Below are positions 16,906 through 26,511 of a stretch of DNA of 64,000 bases, piece by piece. Origin of the DNA: Anderseniella sp. (GTDB lineage Bacteria > Pseudomonadota > Alphaproteobacteria > Rhizobiales > Aestuariivirgaceae); the NCBI GenBank assembly GCA_028289645.1, contig JANQOK010000016.1:124001-188000 (forward strand), written 5' to 3'. The notes under the pieces are model-generated. The model searched no databases. It was not told where the DNA came from and was given only the letters and a program-made list of their open reading frames with translations. A program made the translations under genes and the position numbers. Position 1 is the first letter of the stretch; each line of letters begins with the position of its first letter.

Positions 16906-17370
16906 AGTCTTGTCTTTGAGAATCTCGTCGAGGCGGGCCTGCTCGTCAGCGGTGAGCGCCTGCTCCGGCACGGCCAGCGCGGAGCCCTTGCGCCGACGCA
17001 TGAAGATCACCAGTGAACCGATCAGCAGGATGGCAAACGGGCCGCCCCACAACAGCAGGGTGCGTGCGTTGACGCGCGGCTTCAACAGCACGAACTCGCC
17101 ATACCGGGACACCAAGTAATCAACGACCTGCGCGTTGGTCTCGCCCTTGACCAGTCGCTCGCGGATCAGCACCCGCAAATCCTTGGCCAGCGGGGCATCG
17201 CTGTCATCTATGGACTGGTTCTGGCAAACCAGGCAGCGCATCTGTGCCGACAGGACGCGGGCGCGCGCCTCCAGTTCCGGGTCGCTGAGCACCTCATCCG
17301 GCTGCACTGCAAATGCAGACGGCAACGTGGTCAATATGAACGCAACAGCCAGGAATAAGCGACGCAGCAT
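16903..17370 (-). CDS. ccmH: Cytochrome c maturation protein CcmH/CycL
   Basis: A 155-residue membrane-anchored periplasmic thiol oxidoreductase that keeps the apocytochrome c heme-binding cysteines reduced before heme attachment. It has a signal peptide (about residues 1-21, ending SAFA), the active-site CxxC at Cys46 and Cys49 in MRCLVCQNQSI, and one membrane helix (about 100-121). The chosen ATG overlaps nothing and lies eight bases past the ccmF stop; the longer frame would run back into ccmF. The stop codon TAG falls within the terminal repeat of the MITE-like element, so the native end of the protein was probably altered by the insertion. Confidence 0.93.
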   Translation of the reverse strand: MLRRLFLAVAFILTTLPSAFAVQPDEVLSDPELEARARVLSAQMRCLVCQNQSIDDSDAPLAKDLRVLIRERLVKGETNAQVVDYLVSRYGEFVLLKPRVNARTLLLWGGPFAILLIGSLVIFMRRRKGSALAVPEQALTADEQARLDEILKDKT

Positions 17371-17377
17371 CTCAGGG

Positions 17378-19357
17378 TTACTCCGCAGGTTGCACAACCG
17401 GGGTTGTGGCCTTTTTGGGCGCGCCGACCCGGTAGCGCCGGTCGAACAGCGAGCAGCATCCGCCGAGGAACATCAGCGCGGTGCCGAGCCAGATCATCCA
17501 GACCAGCGGATGAAAATAGAACCTGACAGTGCGTGCATTGTCCGGTGCCCGGTCACCCAGCACAACGTACAGGTCGCCGTCTATGAACGGTTCGATACCG
17601 ACCTCGGTGGTCGGCTGGTTGGACGGCTTGAACACGCGTTTTTCCGACCAGATCTCGGATATTTCGACACCGCCGGATGAAATCGAGAAACGTCCCCGGT
17701 CAGCCGTATAGTTAGGGCCCGTGATCGGGCTTTCGCCCAGGAAAGTCACGTTCCTGCTGCCGACCTGCATGACCTCGCCCGGTTTCATCACGGTCACGAT
17801 TTCCTGCTTCCATGCGGTGATGCCGACAACGCCGATGACCATGACACCGACACCGGCATGGGCGATCATCATGCCCCAGGCAGCACCTGGCAGGCCCTTG
17901 AGGCGGGCCCAGGCCACGTTCAGCGGCACTGACAGGAACTTTGTGCGGGCCAGCATTTCCTGAATGGCCGCAGCGATCAGCCATCCGCCCAGGGCGACGC
18001 CGAACGGCGCCAGCCACGGCCCGCGCCACTGCCACGCCATGGCGGCGACACCGACCACCAGGGCAACGACGGCCGCTGCCCACAACCGCTGGGCAGCAGC
18101 CCACATGTCGGCGCGTTTCCACGACATCATCGGGCCGAGCGGTACCAGCAGCAGGAGCGGCAGGATCAGCGGCCCGAATGTCAGGTTGAAATACGGCGGA
18201 CCGACGGAGATCTTGTCACCGGTGATGGATTCCAGCACCAGCGGATACAGCGTGCCGATAAACACTGCCGCGCACGCCGCCGTCAGCAGCAAGTTGTTCA
18301 CAACCAGTGCGCCTTCGCGGCTTATCGGCGCAAACAGGCCGCCGGTCTTGATGGTCGGGGCACGCCAGGCATAAAGCGCCAGCGCGCCGCCGATGAAGAC
18401 GCACAGGATGCCGAGAACATAGACACCGCGGGCCGGATCAACGGCGAACGCGTGGACCGAGGTCAGAACACCCGAACGCACCAGGAAGGTGCCGACCAGC
18501 GACAGGGAAAACGCCAGGATAGCCAGCAGGATCGTCCACACTTTCAGGGCATTGCGCTTTTCCACGACAATCGCGGAATGCAATAGCGCCGTCGCGATCA
18601 GCCAAGGCATAAACGAGGCGTTTTCGACCGGATCCCAGAACCACCATCCGCCCCAGCCGAGCTCGTAATAGGCCCACCAGGACCCGAGCATTATGCCGGC
18701 GGTCAGGAACATCCAAGCTGCCAACGTCCACGGCCTGACCCAGCGCGCCCAGGCGGCATCCACTTTACCTTCTATTAGCGCTGCGACCGCGAACGAAAAC
18801 GCGATCGAAAGCCCGACATAACCGCAGTACAAAAGCGGCGGGTGGATGGCGAGCGCGGGGTCCTGCAGGATCGGGTTCAGCCCCTGACCTTCAATCGGGG
18901 CCGGATCAAGCCGGTTAAACGGATTGGAGGTGAGCAGGATGAACGACAGGAAGGCCACCGAAATGGAGCCCTGAACGGCAATTACCCGGGCTTTCAGGCT
19001 GGGCGGCAGATTACTGCCGAACATGGCCACTGCAGAACCGAACAGCGCCAGCACCATGACCCACAACAGCAGGGACCCTTCATGGTTGCCCCAGACGCCG
19101 GAAATCTTGTAGATCAGCGGTTTGTCGGAATGCGAGTTCTGGAACACGTTCTCGACCGAGAAGTCCGACACGATATACGACATGGTCAGACAGGCGAACG
19201 ACAGCGCTATCAGTCCGAACTGCAGCATGGCTGCCGGTGGAGCCACCGCCATCAGCCGGCCATCGCCGCGCCAGGCACCGTACATCGGCACTGAAAACTG
19301 ATAAATCGCCGTGACAAACGCAAGAATGAGCGCAAACTGGCCGATTTCAGGGATCAT
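17378..19357 (-). CDS. ccmF: Heme lyase CcmF/CycK
   Basis: A 659-residue polytopic membrane protein that transfers heme from CcmE to apocytochrome c in the periplasm. It has about 14-15 hydrophobic segments and the tryptophan-rich WWD motif in [19 protein letters not shown], which handles heme. Conserved periplasmic histidines occur near [13 protein letters not shown] and [12 protein letters not shown]. It overlaps ccmE by four bases and is followed closely by ccmH, as in the standard ccmIEFH order of alphaproteobacteria. Confidence 0.96.
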   Translation of the reverse strand: MIPEIGQFALILAFVTAIYQFSVPMYGAWRGDGRLMAVAPPAAMLQFGLIALSFACLTMSYIVSDFSVENVFQNSHSDKPLIYKISGVWGNHEGSLLLWVMVLALFGSAVAMFGSNLPPSLKARVIAVQGSISVAFLSFILLTSNPFNRLDPAPIEGQGLNPILQDPALAIHPPLLYCGYVGLSIAFSFAVAALIEGKVDAAWARWVRPWTLAAWMFLTAGIMLGSWWAYYELGWGGWWFWDPVENASFMPWLIATALLHSAIVVEKRNALKVWTILLAILAFSLSLVGTFLVRSGVLTSVHAFAVDPARGVYVLGILCVFIGGALALYAWRAPTIKTGGLFAPISREGALVVNNLLLTAACAAVFIGTLYPLVLESITGDKISVGPPYFNLTFGPLILPLLLLVPLGPMMSWKRADMWAAAQRLWAAAVVALVVGVAAMAWQWRGPWLAPFGVALGGWLIAAAIQEMLARTKFLSVPLNVAWARLKGLPGAAWGMMIAHAGVGVMVIGVVGITAWKQEIVTVMKPGEVMQVGSRNVTFLGESPITGPNYTADRGRFSISSGGVEISEIWSEKRVFKPSNQPTTEVGIEPFIDGDLYVVLGDRAPDNARTVRFYFHPLVWMIWLGTALMFLGGCCSLFDRRYRVGAPKKATTPVVQPAE

Positions 19358-19821
19358 TGGGCACCTTTTTCTGCTGCATCGCCACCATGTTGCCAGACAC
19401 CTTTTTCCTTCAGCGCGTCCGCCACTTCACGCGGCATGTAGTTTTCATCATGCTTGGCCAGCACCGTATCTGCCTTGAAGCTGCCGCCTGCGTCCAGCAC
19501 GCCTTCAGCAATGACGCCCTGACCTTCGCGAAACAGGTCAGGCAGGATACCGACATAGGTCACCGGCAGCGTGCCGGCGGTGTCGGTCACCTTGAACGAA
19601 ACTGTCTTGCCCTGGCCACGGACAATCGAGCCGTCTTCAACCAGGCCGCCGAGCCGGAACCGGGTTCCTGGCTGCACGCCCTTCTCAACAACGTCGGTCG
19701 GCGTGTAGAAAAACGTGATCGTGTCCGACAAGGCATAGAGAACCAGCCCGGCCGCGAGGCCAAGGGCGCCGAGACCGGCTCCGATCAATGCGCCACGCTG
19801 CTGTTTTCGTGTCATCGCCAT
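19354..19821 (-). CDS. ccmE: Heme chaperone CcmE/CycJ
   Basis: A 155-residue periplasmic heme chaperone anchored by one N-terminal membrane helix (about residues 10-31). The covalent heme-binding histidine is His124 in [10 protein letters not shown], followed by the conserved Tyr128. The OB-fold region includes [10 protein letters not shown] and [16 protein letters not shown], all typical of the family. It overlaps ccmF by four bases. A second in-frame ATG two codons in is equally possible as the start. Confidence 0.96.
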   Translation of the reverse strand: MAMTRKQQRGALIGAGLGALGLAAGLVLYALSDTITFFYTPTDVVEKGVQPGTRFRLGGLVEDGSIVRGQGKTVSFKVTDTAGTLPVTYVGILPDLFREGQGVIAEGVLDAGGSFKADTVLAKHDENYMPREVADALKEKGVWQHGGDAAEKGAQ

Positions 19822-19839
19822 TTTACATGGTTCCTGTCA

Positions 19840-20982
19840 TCAAAGCCCCAGGGCCTTGCGGGTTTCCTCCAGCCGGGCCACGGCCTGCTGATTGTCTTTG
19901 AGTGCTTCAGCCGCCCGGTTGAGCGCATCTGCCGCCTTGTCCTTTTCACCCAACACCATGCGGGCGCGGATCAGCCGCAGCCAGGCGTCGATATCGGCTC
20001 CGTCCTCGGTCAGGCGTTCATCCAGGCCCTCCACCATGGACCGGATCATCGCGGTGCGATCGGAGGCGTTCATCTGCTGGCCCTGCTGTATCTGCTCTTC
20101 GGTCAGGGCCGGCCCCTTTGGCATCTGGCCTCCGGCCACGGCCGGCGCCTTGGGCACGTCGCCACCGGCAGACGATATCTGCTGTTCCACAGCAGTTCGC
20201 CACGGCGCATCCGGCGCGCTTTCAGCCAGCATCGCGGTCCACCCGGCAATCGCTTCAGCCGTCTTGCCCTCCTGGCGCTGGGCGAGTGCCACATAAAAAC
20301 GTGCTTTCATATGCTTGGGCGCCGCTTTCTGCGCGGCTTCAAAGACCTCCTGGGCTTCATTGGAAACCAGGCCGTTATTGGCCAGCACAAGGCTTTCACC
20401 CATATCGGTCATCAGGTCAGCGTCGGGGCCAGACAGGGCCAGCGCCTTGCGGTAGGCGTTGGCCGCGTCCTGATATCTGCCAACGCGCTTGTAGACCGGT
20501 GCCAGTACGGCCCATCCACGCGCATCATTGGGCTGTTGTTCCAGGTGCGCTTCCACCTGGCGCACCATTGCCGCCATGTCCTGATTGCCGACCGCGCCAT
20601 CGATGCGGGCCTGCAGCGGCTGGGCCGGCAGATCCGGGCGGCCGATCTGCAGATATCCGCCCAGCGCAATCAGCGGAACAGCCACCACGGTGGCAATCGA
20701 CAGCCAGGCTGGCACGGGGCGCGCCGCCTTTTCTTCAGATGCAAGCTCCGCCTGGGCGGCCAGAATACGCCGCGACACTTCATTGCGGGCCGCATCGGCT
20801 TCAGTGTCCGGGATCAGGCCGGCTTTCTGGTCCCGTTCCAGTTCGCTCAACTGATCCCGATAAACGGCAAGATCAAACGATGCCCGCTCGACATCCGCCT
20901 GTTTTGCACGTGGCCGCAACGGCGACAGCAGCGCCAGCAAAACCAGGGCCGTCAAGACGGCAAATGAAATCCACAACAACAT
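19840..20982 (-). CDS. ccmI: Cytochrome c maturation protein CcmI/CycH
   Basis: A 380-residue apocytochrome c chaperone. It has two N-terminal membrane helices (about residues 2-20 and 92-112) separated by a cytoplasmic leucine-zipper-like loop (YRDQLSELERDQKAGLI), and a periplasmic TPR region (WAVLAPVYKRVGRYQDAANAYRKAL and later repeats). It presents apocytochrome to the CcmF/H heme lyase. The ATG is preferred over a TTG five codons upstream. It is the first gene of the ccm operon and diverges from soxB. Confidence 0.93.
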   Translation of the reverse strand: MLLWISFAVLTALVLLALLSPLRPRAKQADVERASFDLAVYRDQLSELERDQKAGLIPDTEADAARNEVSRRILAAQAELASEEKAARPVPAWLSIATVVAVPLIALGGYLQIGRPDLPAQPLQARIDGAVGNQDMAAMVRQVEAHLEQQPNDARGWAVLAPVYKRVGRYQDAANAYRKALALSGPDADLMTDMGESLVLANNGLVSNEAQEVFEAAQKAAPKHMKARFYVALAQRQEGKTAEAIAGWTAMLAESAPDAPWRTAVEQQISSAGGDVPKAPAVAGGQMPKGPALTEEQIQQGQQMNASDRTAMIRSMVEGLDERLTEDGADIDAWLRLIRARMVLGEKDKAADALNRAAEALKDNQQAVARLEETRKALGL

Positions 20983-21068
20983 AATACCACTTAGCAATTA
21001 CCCTGAGCACGGCACAATTCACGATGCAGCGAGTTTAGCGCCAGCACCACAGCAATGTCGTGCACCAG

Positions 21069-21096
21069 TGTCGCACTTCCCGGTCTGAATGTCGCA
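21069..21096. promoter_or_regulatory. Paired TGTCGCA boxes upstream of soxB
   Basis: Two perfect 7-bp direct repeats TGTCGCA, start-to-start spacing 21 bp, about 90-117 bases before soxB. A related TGTCGTGCA lies just upstream at 21056. AraC-family activators bind such direct repeats about two helical turns apart. The same GTCGCA core, also doubled, occurs upstream of the metF-like gene next to the GlxA-type regulator gene. Confidence 0.55.
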
Positions 21097-21101
21097 ATCA
21101 T

Positions 21102-21131
21102 TTGGTGATAATTAAGGCAGTTTGCTAGATT
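21102..21131 (+). promoter_or_regulatory. Candidate sigma-70 promoter of the sox operon
   Basis: TTGGTG, an 18-bp spacer and TAGATT, about 55 bases before the soxB start codon. The second TGTCGCA box ends six bases before the -35 hexamer, a typical position for an activator that touches RNA polymerase. Both hexamers are imperfect, as expected for an activator-dependent promoter. Confidence 0.4.
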
Positions 21132-21185
21132 GCGCGAAGTTAATCCGGCTCACCCTATGTTGAGAGCCGCTTCGGAAGACCGTCC

Positions 21186-22436
21186 ATGAAACGTTACTCG
21201 ATATTCTCGCTGGCCAGAAACGCCCTGAACTATCACAAGGACTGGGAACGCGTGTGGCGCAGCCCGGACCCGAAAGAAGAGTATGACGTGGTGATCGTTG
21301 GGGCCGGCGGACATGGCCTGGCGACGGCCTACTACCTTGCCAAGAACCACGGCATCACCAACATGGCGGTCATTGAAAAGGGTTGGCTTGGCGGCGGCAA
21401 CACCGGGCGCAACACCACCATCATCCGGTCCAACTATCTGCAGGATCCATCAATCGCCATCTACGAACTGGCCCGTTCGCTGTATGAGACCCTGTCCCAG
21501 GAACTCAACTACAACATGATGTTCTCGCCGCGCGGCGTGCTCATGCTGTGCCAGACCGAGCACGAACTCAGGGCGTTCAAACGCACCGCCCATGCCAACC
21601 GCCTGGCGGGCCTCGACTGCCGCATGGTAGACACAGAAGAGGTCAAGCGCATCGTGCCGATCATCAATGACAGCCCGGATGCGCGCTACCCGATCCTCGG
21701 CGCCTACTACCAGCCGCGCGGCGGCACCGGGCGCCACGACGCACTTGCCTGGGGATATGCGCGCGCCATCGATGACATGGGTGTCGACGTCATCCAGAAC
21801 TGTGAAGTGACCGGCATGCTGCGCTCAGGCGGCAAGATCACCGGCGTCGCCACCAAACGAGGCACCATTCGCGCGAAGAAAGTGGCTGTTGTCACGTCCG
21901 GACACACGTCGAACATCATGGAGATGGCCGGAGTGCGCATGCCGGTGGAGAGCGTCTGCCTGCAGGCGCTGGTATCCGAACCGATCAAGCCGGTGATCGA
22001 CTGTGTGGTCATGGCCAATACCGTGCACGGCTATATGAGCCAGTCCGACAAGGGCGAACTGGTCATCGGCGGCGGGGCCGATCCTTACAACAACTACTCG
22101 CAGCGCGGCTCGTTTCCGGCCATTGAACACACCGTGTCGGCGCTGGTGGAGACATTTCCGATCATCTCGCGGCTGCGCATGCTGCGCCAGTGGGGCGGTA
22201 TCGTGGACATGACCGGGGACCGCTCGCCGATCATATCCATGACCGATGTCGGCGGGTTGTATGTCAATTGCGGCTGGGGAACCGGTGGTTGGAAATCCAT
22301 CCCCGGCTCCGGTTTCGTGTTTGCCGACACCATCGCCAATGACCGGCCGCATCCGATTGCCGCACCGTTTGGACTCAACCGCTTCACCGAGGGCCGCTTC
22401 ATCGACGAAAGCGTCGCCGCGGCGGTAGCACACTAG
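21186..22436 (+). CDS. soxB: Sarcosine oxidase subunit beta (heterotetrameric)
   Basis: A 416-residue flavoprotein, the catalytic subunit of heterotetrameric sarcosine oxidase, which demethylates sarcosine to glycine with release of a C1 unit to tetrahydrofolate. The Rossmann motif YDVVIVGAGGHGLATAYYLA binds FAD, and the GGNTGRNTTIIRSNYL segment is typical of the beta subunit. The N-terminal MKRYSIFSLARNAL is also characteristic. A GGAAG site precedes the ATG. It is the first gene of soxBDAG and probably the target of the divergent-repeat operator upstream. Confidence 0.96.
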   Translation: MKRYSIFSLARNALNYHKDWERVWRSPDPKEEYDVVIVGAGGHGLATAYYLAKNHGITNMAVIEKGWLGGGNTGRNTTIIRSNYLQDPSIAIYELARSLYETLSQELNYNMMFSPRGVLMLCQTEHELRAFKRTAHANRLAGLDCRMVDTEEVKRIVPIINDSPDARYPILGAYYQPRGGTGRHDALAWGYARAIDDMGVDVIQNCEVTGMLRSGGKITGVATKRGTIRAKKVAVVTSGHTSNIMEMAGVRMPVESVCLQALVSEPIKPVIDCVVMANTVHGYMSQSDKGELVIGGGADPYNNYSQRGSFPAIEHTVSALVETFPIISRLRMLRQWGGIVDMTGDRSPIISMTDVGGLYVNCGWGTGGWKSIPGSGFVFADTIANDRPHPIAAPFGLNRFTEGRFIDESVAAAVAH

Positions 22437-22446
22437 GAATACTGAT

Positions 22447-22860
22447 ATGCTGATTATCCGGTGCCCCGTGTGCGGGGCGGAAGGCGATGAGACGGATTTC
22501 CACTGTGGCGGGCAGGCCCATATTGCACGCCCGGCAACGGCTGACCCGCACAACATCTCAGACGGCGACCAGCGCGACTACCTGTTCATGCGCTTCAACC
22601 CGAAGGGCCTGCACTTCGAACGCTGGCGCTGTGACCGCGGTTGCGGCAAGTGGTTTCATGCCGCGCGCGATACGGTTTCGCAGGAATTCAAGGCCTATTA
22701 CTGCATTACCGAACTGCCCCCTGCCGAGGTGATGAAACAGGCAACCGGCCAGTGGGCGGACTTCTTCAAGAAGGCCTCAGCAGGCAATACCGCCGCCAGC
22801 AAGGCCGCAAAGAAAACTCCTGCGCGCAAGACCGCCGCAGCAAAGGCGAAAAAGTCATGA
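22447..22860 (+). CDS. soxD: Sarcosine oxidase subunit delta
   Basis: A 137-residue small subunit that binds zinc through cysteines: Cys in RCPVCGAEG near the N-terminus and RCDRGCGKWF in the middle, with nearby His. It stabilises the alpha subunit. The last 40 residues are an Ala/Lys-rich tail (KAAKKTPARKTAAAKAKK) that goes beyond the usual family core of about 95-100 residues. It lies ten bases after soxB, and its stop overlaps the soxA start. Confidence 0.95.
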   Translation: MLIIRCPVCGAEGDETDFHCGGQAHIARPATADPHNISDGDQRDYLFMRFNPKGLHFERWRCDRGCGKWFHAARDTVSQEFKAYYCITELPPAEVMKQATGQWADFFKKASAGNTAASKAAKKTPARKTAAAKAKKS

Positions 22861-25800
22861 CCGGCAAACCCTACAGACTGCCCGAAACCGCCGCCGCAGG
22901 CTCGCGCATTGACCGCTCAAGGCAGATCTCGTTCAGTTTTGACGGTACCCGGCTGACCGGCTTTGCCGGCGACACGGTCGCTTCTGCGGTTCTGGCCAGC
23001 GGCCGCAAGGTGATGGGCCGCAGCTTCAAGTATCATCGCCCGCGTGGCCTGATCGGGCTCGGCTCTGAAGAGATGAATGCGCTCATCGGTGTCGGCGAAG
23101 GCGGCCGCAAGGAACCGAACCTGAGAGCCACCCAGGTGGAGCTCTATGACGGCCTGACGGCAACCAGCCAGAACCGCTGGCCGAGCCTGGATTTCGACGT
23201 CGGCATCATCAACAACAAGTTCTCACGATTTCTGCCCGGCGGGTTCTACTACAAGACCTTCATGTGGCCACGCAGCTTCTGGGAAAAGGTCTATGAGCCG
23301 TTCATCCGCAACGCTGCCGGCCTGGGAGATGCGGCGCGCGAACACGATCCGGACACCTATGAGCAGATGCATGTCCATGTGGATGTGCTGGTCGTCGGCG
23401 GCGGGGTGTCGGGCATCGCAGCGGCTTATGCCGCGGCCACGTCCGGCAAACGGGTCATGCTGGCTGACGAGAACCCGGTGCTTGGCGGAATGGCGGACAT
23501 CTCAGCTGGCGACATTGACGGCATCAGCCAGACGGACTGGGTTGCCGCCCGTCAGGCCGAGTTCGAGAAGTCCGGCAATTGCCATGTGCTGACGCGCACG
23601 ACCGTGGTCGGGCATTACCACCACAATTACGTGCTGGCGGCCGAGCGCGTCTGTGATCACGATCCGGACCTGCTGGCCCGGGGCGCCCCGCGCCACCGGT
23701 TGTGGAAGATCCGCGCCGGCCAGATCATCGTGGCCTCCGGTGCGCTGGAGCGCCCGATTGCGTTTGCCAACAATGACCGTCCGGGCATCATGATGGCCTC
23801 GGCGGCGCGCGGCATGGTGGAGCGCTACGCAACATCGCCGGGCATGAACGGCGTCATCTTTACCAACAATGATGACGGCTACCTGACGGCGCTGAAACTG
23901 CATGATGCGGGCATTGCGGTCAGCCGTATCGTCGACGTGCGCGATGAAGTCACGTCCGCGCTCGGGCAGGCTGCACGCGATGCAGGCCTGCATGTCCAGG
24001 CCGGCGGCGCCATTGCCGGCGTGGAGACCAGTTCCGGCGGCAAGCAGATCAACGCGGTCAAGATTGCCCCCTACTCCACCGGTCGTGGCCGGGTGGTCAA
24101 CGAGGAGCGGGTCGAGTGCGACTTTGTCGCCGTGTCCGGCGGCTACAATCCGGTGGTGCACCTGTGGTGCCACAATGGCGGCAAGCTGAAATTCGACGAT
24201 GACATCCAGAGCTTCCGCCCCGACCGGCATGATGATCCGATCATCATGGTCGGCAGCGCCAATGGCGCCTTCGACCTGAAGTCGTGCGTCGAGCAGGGTT
24301 TCTCGGGCGGCGAGACGGCTGCAAAGACCGTCGGCGGCAAGGCTGCCCGATCGGCCAAGAAGCCGGTCGTCAAAGCTCAGGGTTCAGGCCCGGTCCAGCC
24401 AATCTGGTTTGCCCCAGCCACCGGCAAATACAATGAGGGCAACAAGCACTTCATCGACTTCCAGAACGATGTGACAGCCGCTGACCTGGAGCTGGCGCAG
24501 CGTGAAGGCTATGAATCGGTCGAACACACCAAGCGCTACACGACGCTTGGCATGGCCACCGACCAGGGCAAGACCTCCAACATCAACGGTCTCGGCATCA
24601 TCTCCGACGCCACCGGCAAACGGATTCCCGAAATCGGCACCACGACCTTTCGCCCCCCCTATACGCCCTACTCGTTCGGTTCCATTGCCGGAACCAAGAA
24701 GGGCGAACTGTTCCTGCCGGTGCGCCGGACCACGATTTTCGACTGGCACAGAAAGCAGGGCGCGACCTGGGAACCGGTCGGTCAGTGGCGCCGTGCTTAC
24801 TGCTATCCGCAGGGAGGCGAGAACAAGCAGGACGCCATCAACCGGGAAATCCTGGCAGTACGTGAAAAGGTCGGACTGCTCGATGCATCGACCCTCGGCA
24901 AGATCGAGATCAAGGGACCGGACGCTGCCAAACTGCTCGACCTGGTCTACACCAACATGTTCTCAACGCTGAAAGTCGGCAAGGCGCGCTACGGCCTGAT
25001 GATGAACGAAATGGGCTTCCTGATGGACGATGGCGTGACGGTTCGCCTGGGCGACGACCACTTCCTCATGCACACCACGTCGGGTGGCGCCGACAACATC
25101 GTCGCCTGGCTGGAAGAATGGCTGCAGACGGAATGGACATCACTTAAAGTGTTCGTCACCCCGGTGACCGAACAATGGGCGCAGTTTGCCATCGCCGGCC
25201 CCGGGGCGCGCACGGTGCTCGACAAGCTCGACGGTGACATCGACCTGTCGCCTGAAGCGTTCGAGTTCATGAGTTACCGCGAAGGCACGCTGGCCGGCTA
25301 TCCGGTGCGCATATTCCGGATTAGCTTTTCCGGCGAACTGTCTTATGAAATCGCCACGCCGTCGGGCCATGGACGCGGTCTTTGGGACACGTTGATGCAG
25401 GCCGGCGAGAGCGAGGGCATCACAGCCTACGGCACCGAGGCTTTGCACGTGCTGCGCGCCGAGAAGGGCTTCATCGTCATCGGCGACGAGACAGATGGCA
25501 CGGTGACGCCGCACGATGTCGGCATGAGTTGGGCGGTGTCGAAGAAAAAGGATGACTTTATCGGCAAGCGGTCGCTGGACCAGGCGTTTCTGGCGTCTGA
25601 AGGCCGCAAGCAACTGGTCGGCCTGCTGACCACCGATCCGCAGGAAGTGCTGCCCGACGGCGCCTATGCGGTCGAAACCGTCAAATCCGCACCGCCGATG
25701 AAAATGATCGGCCATGTGACGTCGAGCTATTTCAGCCCCACCCTGCAGCGCTCCATCGCCATGGCCCTGATCGAGGGCGGCCAGAGCAAGATGGGTGAAA

Positions 25801-25895
25801 CGGTCTCGTTCCCGCTGGAGGGCGGCAAGACCGTCGAGGCCGTAATCTCGTCTCCAGTGTTCCTCGATCAAGAAGGGAAACGCCAGAATGTCTGA
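22857..25895 (+). CDS. soxA: Sarcosine oxidase subunit alpha
   Basis: A 1012-residue subunit. The N-terminal third is a BFD/NAD-binding region (dinucleotide motif VLVVGGGVSGIAAAYAAATS at about residues 175-195). The C-terminal 400 residues form the GcvT-like aminomethyltransferase domain that passes the C1 group to tetrahydrofolate (FSGELSYEIATPSGHG). The open frame reaches back into soxD, but the ATG that overlaps the soxD stop (ATGA) gives the natural MTGKPYRLP start. It is co-translated with soxD and its end overlaps soxG. Confidence 0.96.
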   Translation: MTGKPYRLPETAAAGSRIDRSRQISFSFDGTRLTGFAGDTVASAVLASGRKVMGRSFKYHRPRGLIGLGSEEMNALIGVGEGGRKEPNLRATQVELYDGLTATSQNRWPSLDFDVGIINNKFSRFLPGGFYYKTFMWPRSFWEKVYEPFIRNAAGLGDAAREHDPDTYEQMHVHVDVLVVGGGVSGIAAAYAAATSGKRVMLADENPVLGGMADISAGDIDGISQTDWVAARQAEFEKSGNCHVLTRTTVVGHYHHNYVLAAERVCDHDPDLLARGAPRHRLWKIRAGQIIVASGALERPIAFANNDRPGIMMASAARGMVERYATSPGMNGVIFTNNDDGYLTALKLHDAGIAVSRIVDVRDEVTSALGQAARDAGLHVQAGGAIAGVETSSGGKQINAVKIAPYSTGRGRVVNEERVECDFVAVSGGYNPVVHLWCHNGGKLKFDDDIQSFRPDRHDDPIIMVGSANGAFDLKSCVEQGFSGGETAAKTVGGKAARSAKKPVVKAQGSGPVQPIWFAPATGKYNEGNKHFIDFQNDVTAADLELAQREGYESVEHTKRYTTLGMATDQGKTSNINGLGIISDATGKRIPEIGTTTFRPPYTPYSFGSIAGTKKGELFLPVRRTTIFDWHRKQGATWEPVGQWRRAYCYPQGGENKQDAINREILAVREKVGLLDASTLGKIEIKGPDAAKLLDLVYTNMFSTLKVGKARYGLMMNEMGFLMDDGVTVRLGDDHFLMHTTSGGADNIVAWLEEWLQTEWTSLKVFVTPVTEQWAQFAIAGPGARTVLDKLDGDIDLSPEAFEFMSYREGTLAGYPVRIFRISFSGELSYEIATPSGHGRGLWDTLMQAGESEGITAYGTEALHVLRAEKGFIVIGDETDGTVTPHDVGMSWAVSKKKDDFIGKRSLDQAFLASEGRKQLVGLLTTDPQEVLPDGAYAVETVKSAPPMKMIGHVTSSYFSPTLQRSIAMALIEGGQSKMGETVSFPLEGGKTVEAVISSPVFLDQEGKRQNV

Positions 25896-26493
25896 ACCAG
25901 TGTACACAAGCCCGCTGGCGCATGTTGCGGACAAAGGCCAGACCGGGAATCTGAGCATTTCCATGTCTGAAGTGTCGGATCGCGGCATGATCGACCTGCG
26001 CGGCGAGGCTGGGTCTGTGAAGTTCCGGCAGGCCGCCAAGGCAGCCCTGGGAGTTGACCTGCCGCTGAAACCCCGCACCTCCGCGGTCAAGGGCGACGTA
26101 ACGGTGTTGTGGCTGTCCATCGACCAGTGGCTGGTCTGCTGCCCGCGCAACGAGGCGGGCGCGATGGTCGACAAGCTGCGCGAAAACCTCGGCGCGCTGC
26201 ACTCGCTGGCCGTGGATGTCAGCGATGCCCGCGCCATCCTGCGGCTTGAGGGCGACAATGTGCGCGAGGTCCTGATGAAAGGCTCTTCGGTTGACTTCAC
26301 CCTGCCGGACTACAAGGCCGGCCTGGTCCGCAGGCTGGTGTTCGCGGAAATCGCGGCACTGGCCCACATCGTGGCGGACAAGCCGTGCACCATCGACATA
26401 TACGTCTTCCGCTCCTACGCCGATTACACCTGGAAGTGGATCCAGGCGACGGCAAAACCTGCCGCGACCATCGGCTTGTTCGCCAGCAACTGA
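25888..26493 (+). CDS. soxG: Sarcosine oxidase subunit gamma
   Basis: A 201-residue subunit of the SoxG family, which also has a folate-binding GcvT-like fold. VLWLSIDQWLVCC and SLAVDVSDARAILRLEG are typical. The start overlaps the end of soxA by eight bases, with an AGGGAAA site. It closes the soxBDAG operon. No formyltetrahydrofolate deformylase or serine hydroxymethyltransferase follows; the next gene, ddl, runs the other way. Confidence 0.95.
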   Translation: MSEPVYTSPLAHVADKGQTGNLSISMSEVSDRGMIDLRGEAGSVKFRQAAKAALGVDLPLKPRTSAVKGDVTVLWLSIDQWLVCCPRNEAGAMVDKLRENLGALHSLAVDVSDARAILRLEGDNVREVLMKGSSVDFTLPDYKAGLVRRLVFAEIAALAHIVADKPCTIDIYVFRSYADYTWKWIQATAKPAATIGLFASN

Positions 26494-26511
26494 AGACCGG
26501 GTCAACCCGGC

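Noticed and set aside
19357-20967. A 536-codon open frame on the plus strand opposite ccmE/ccmI
   Set aside because: ccmE and ccmI motifs are intact on the minus strand; the frame has no signature and low-complexity His/Arg content.
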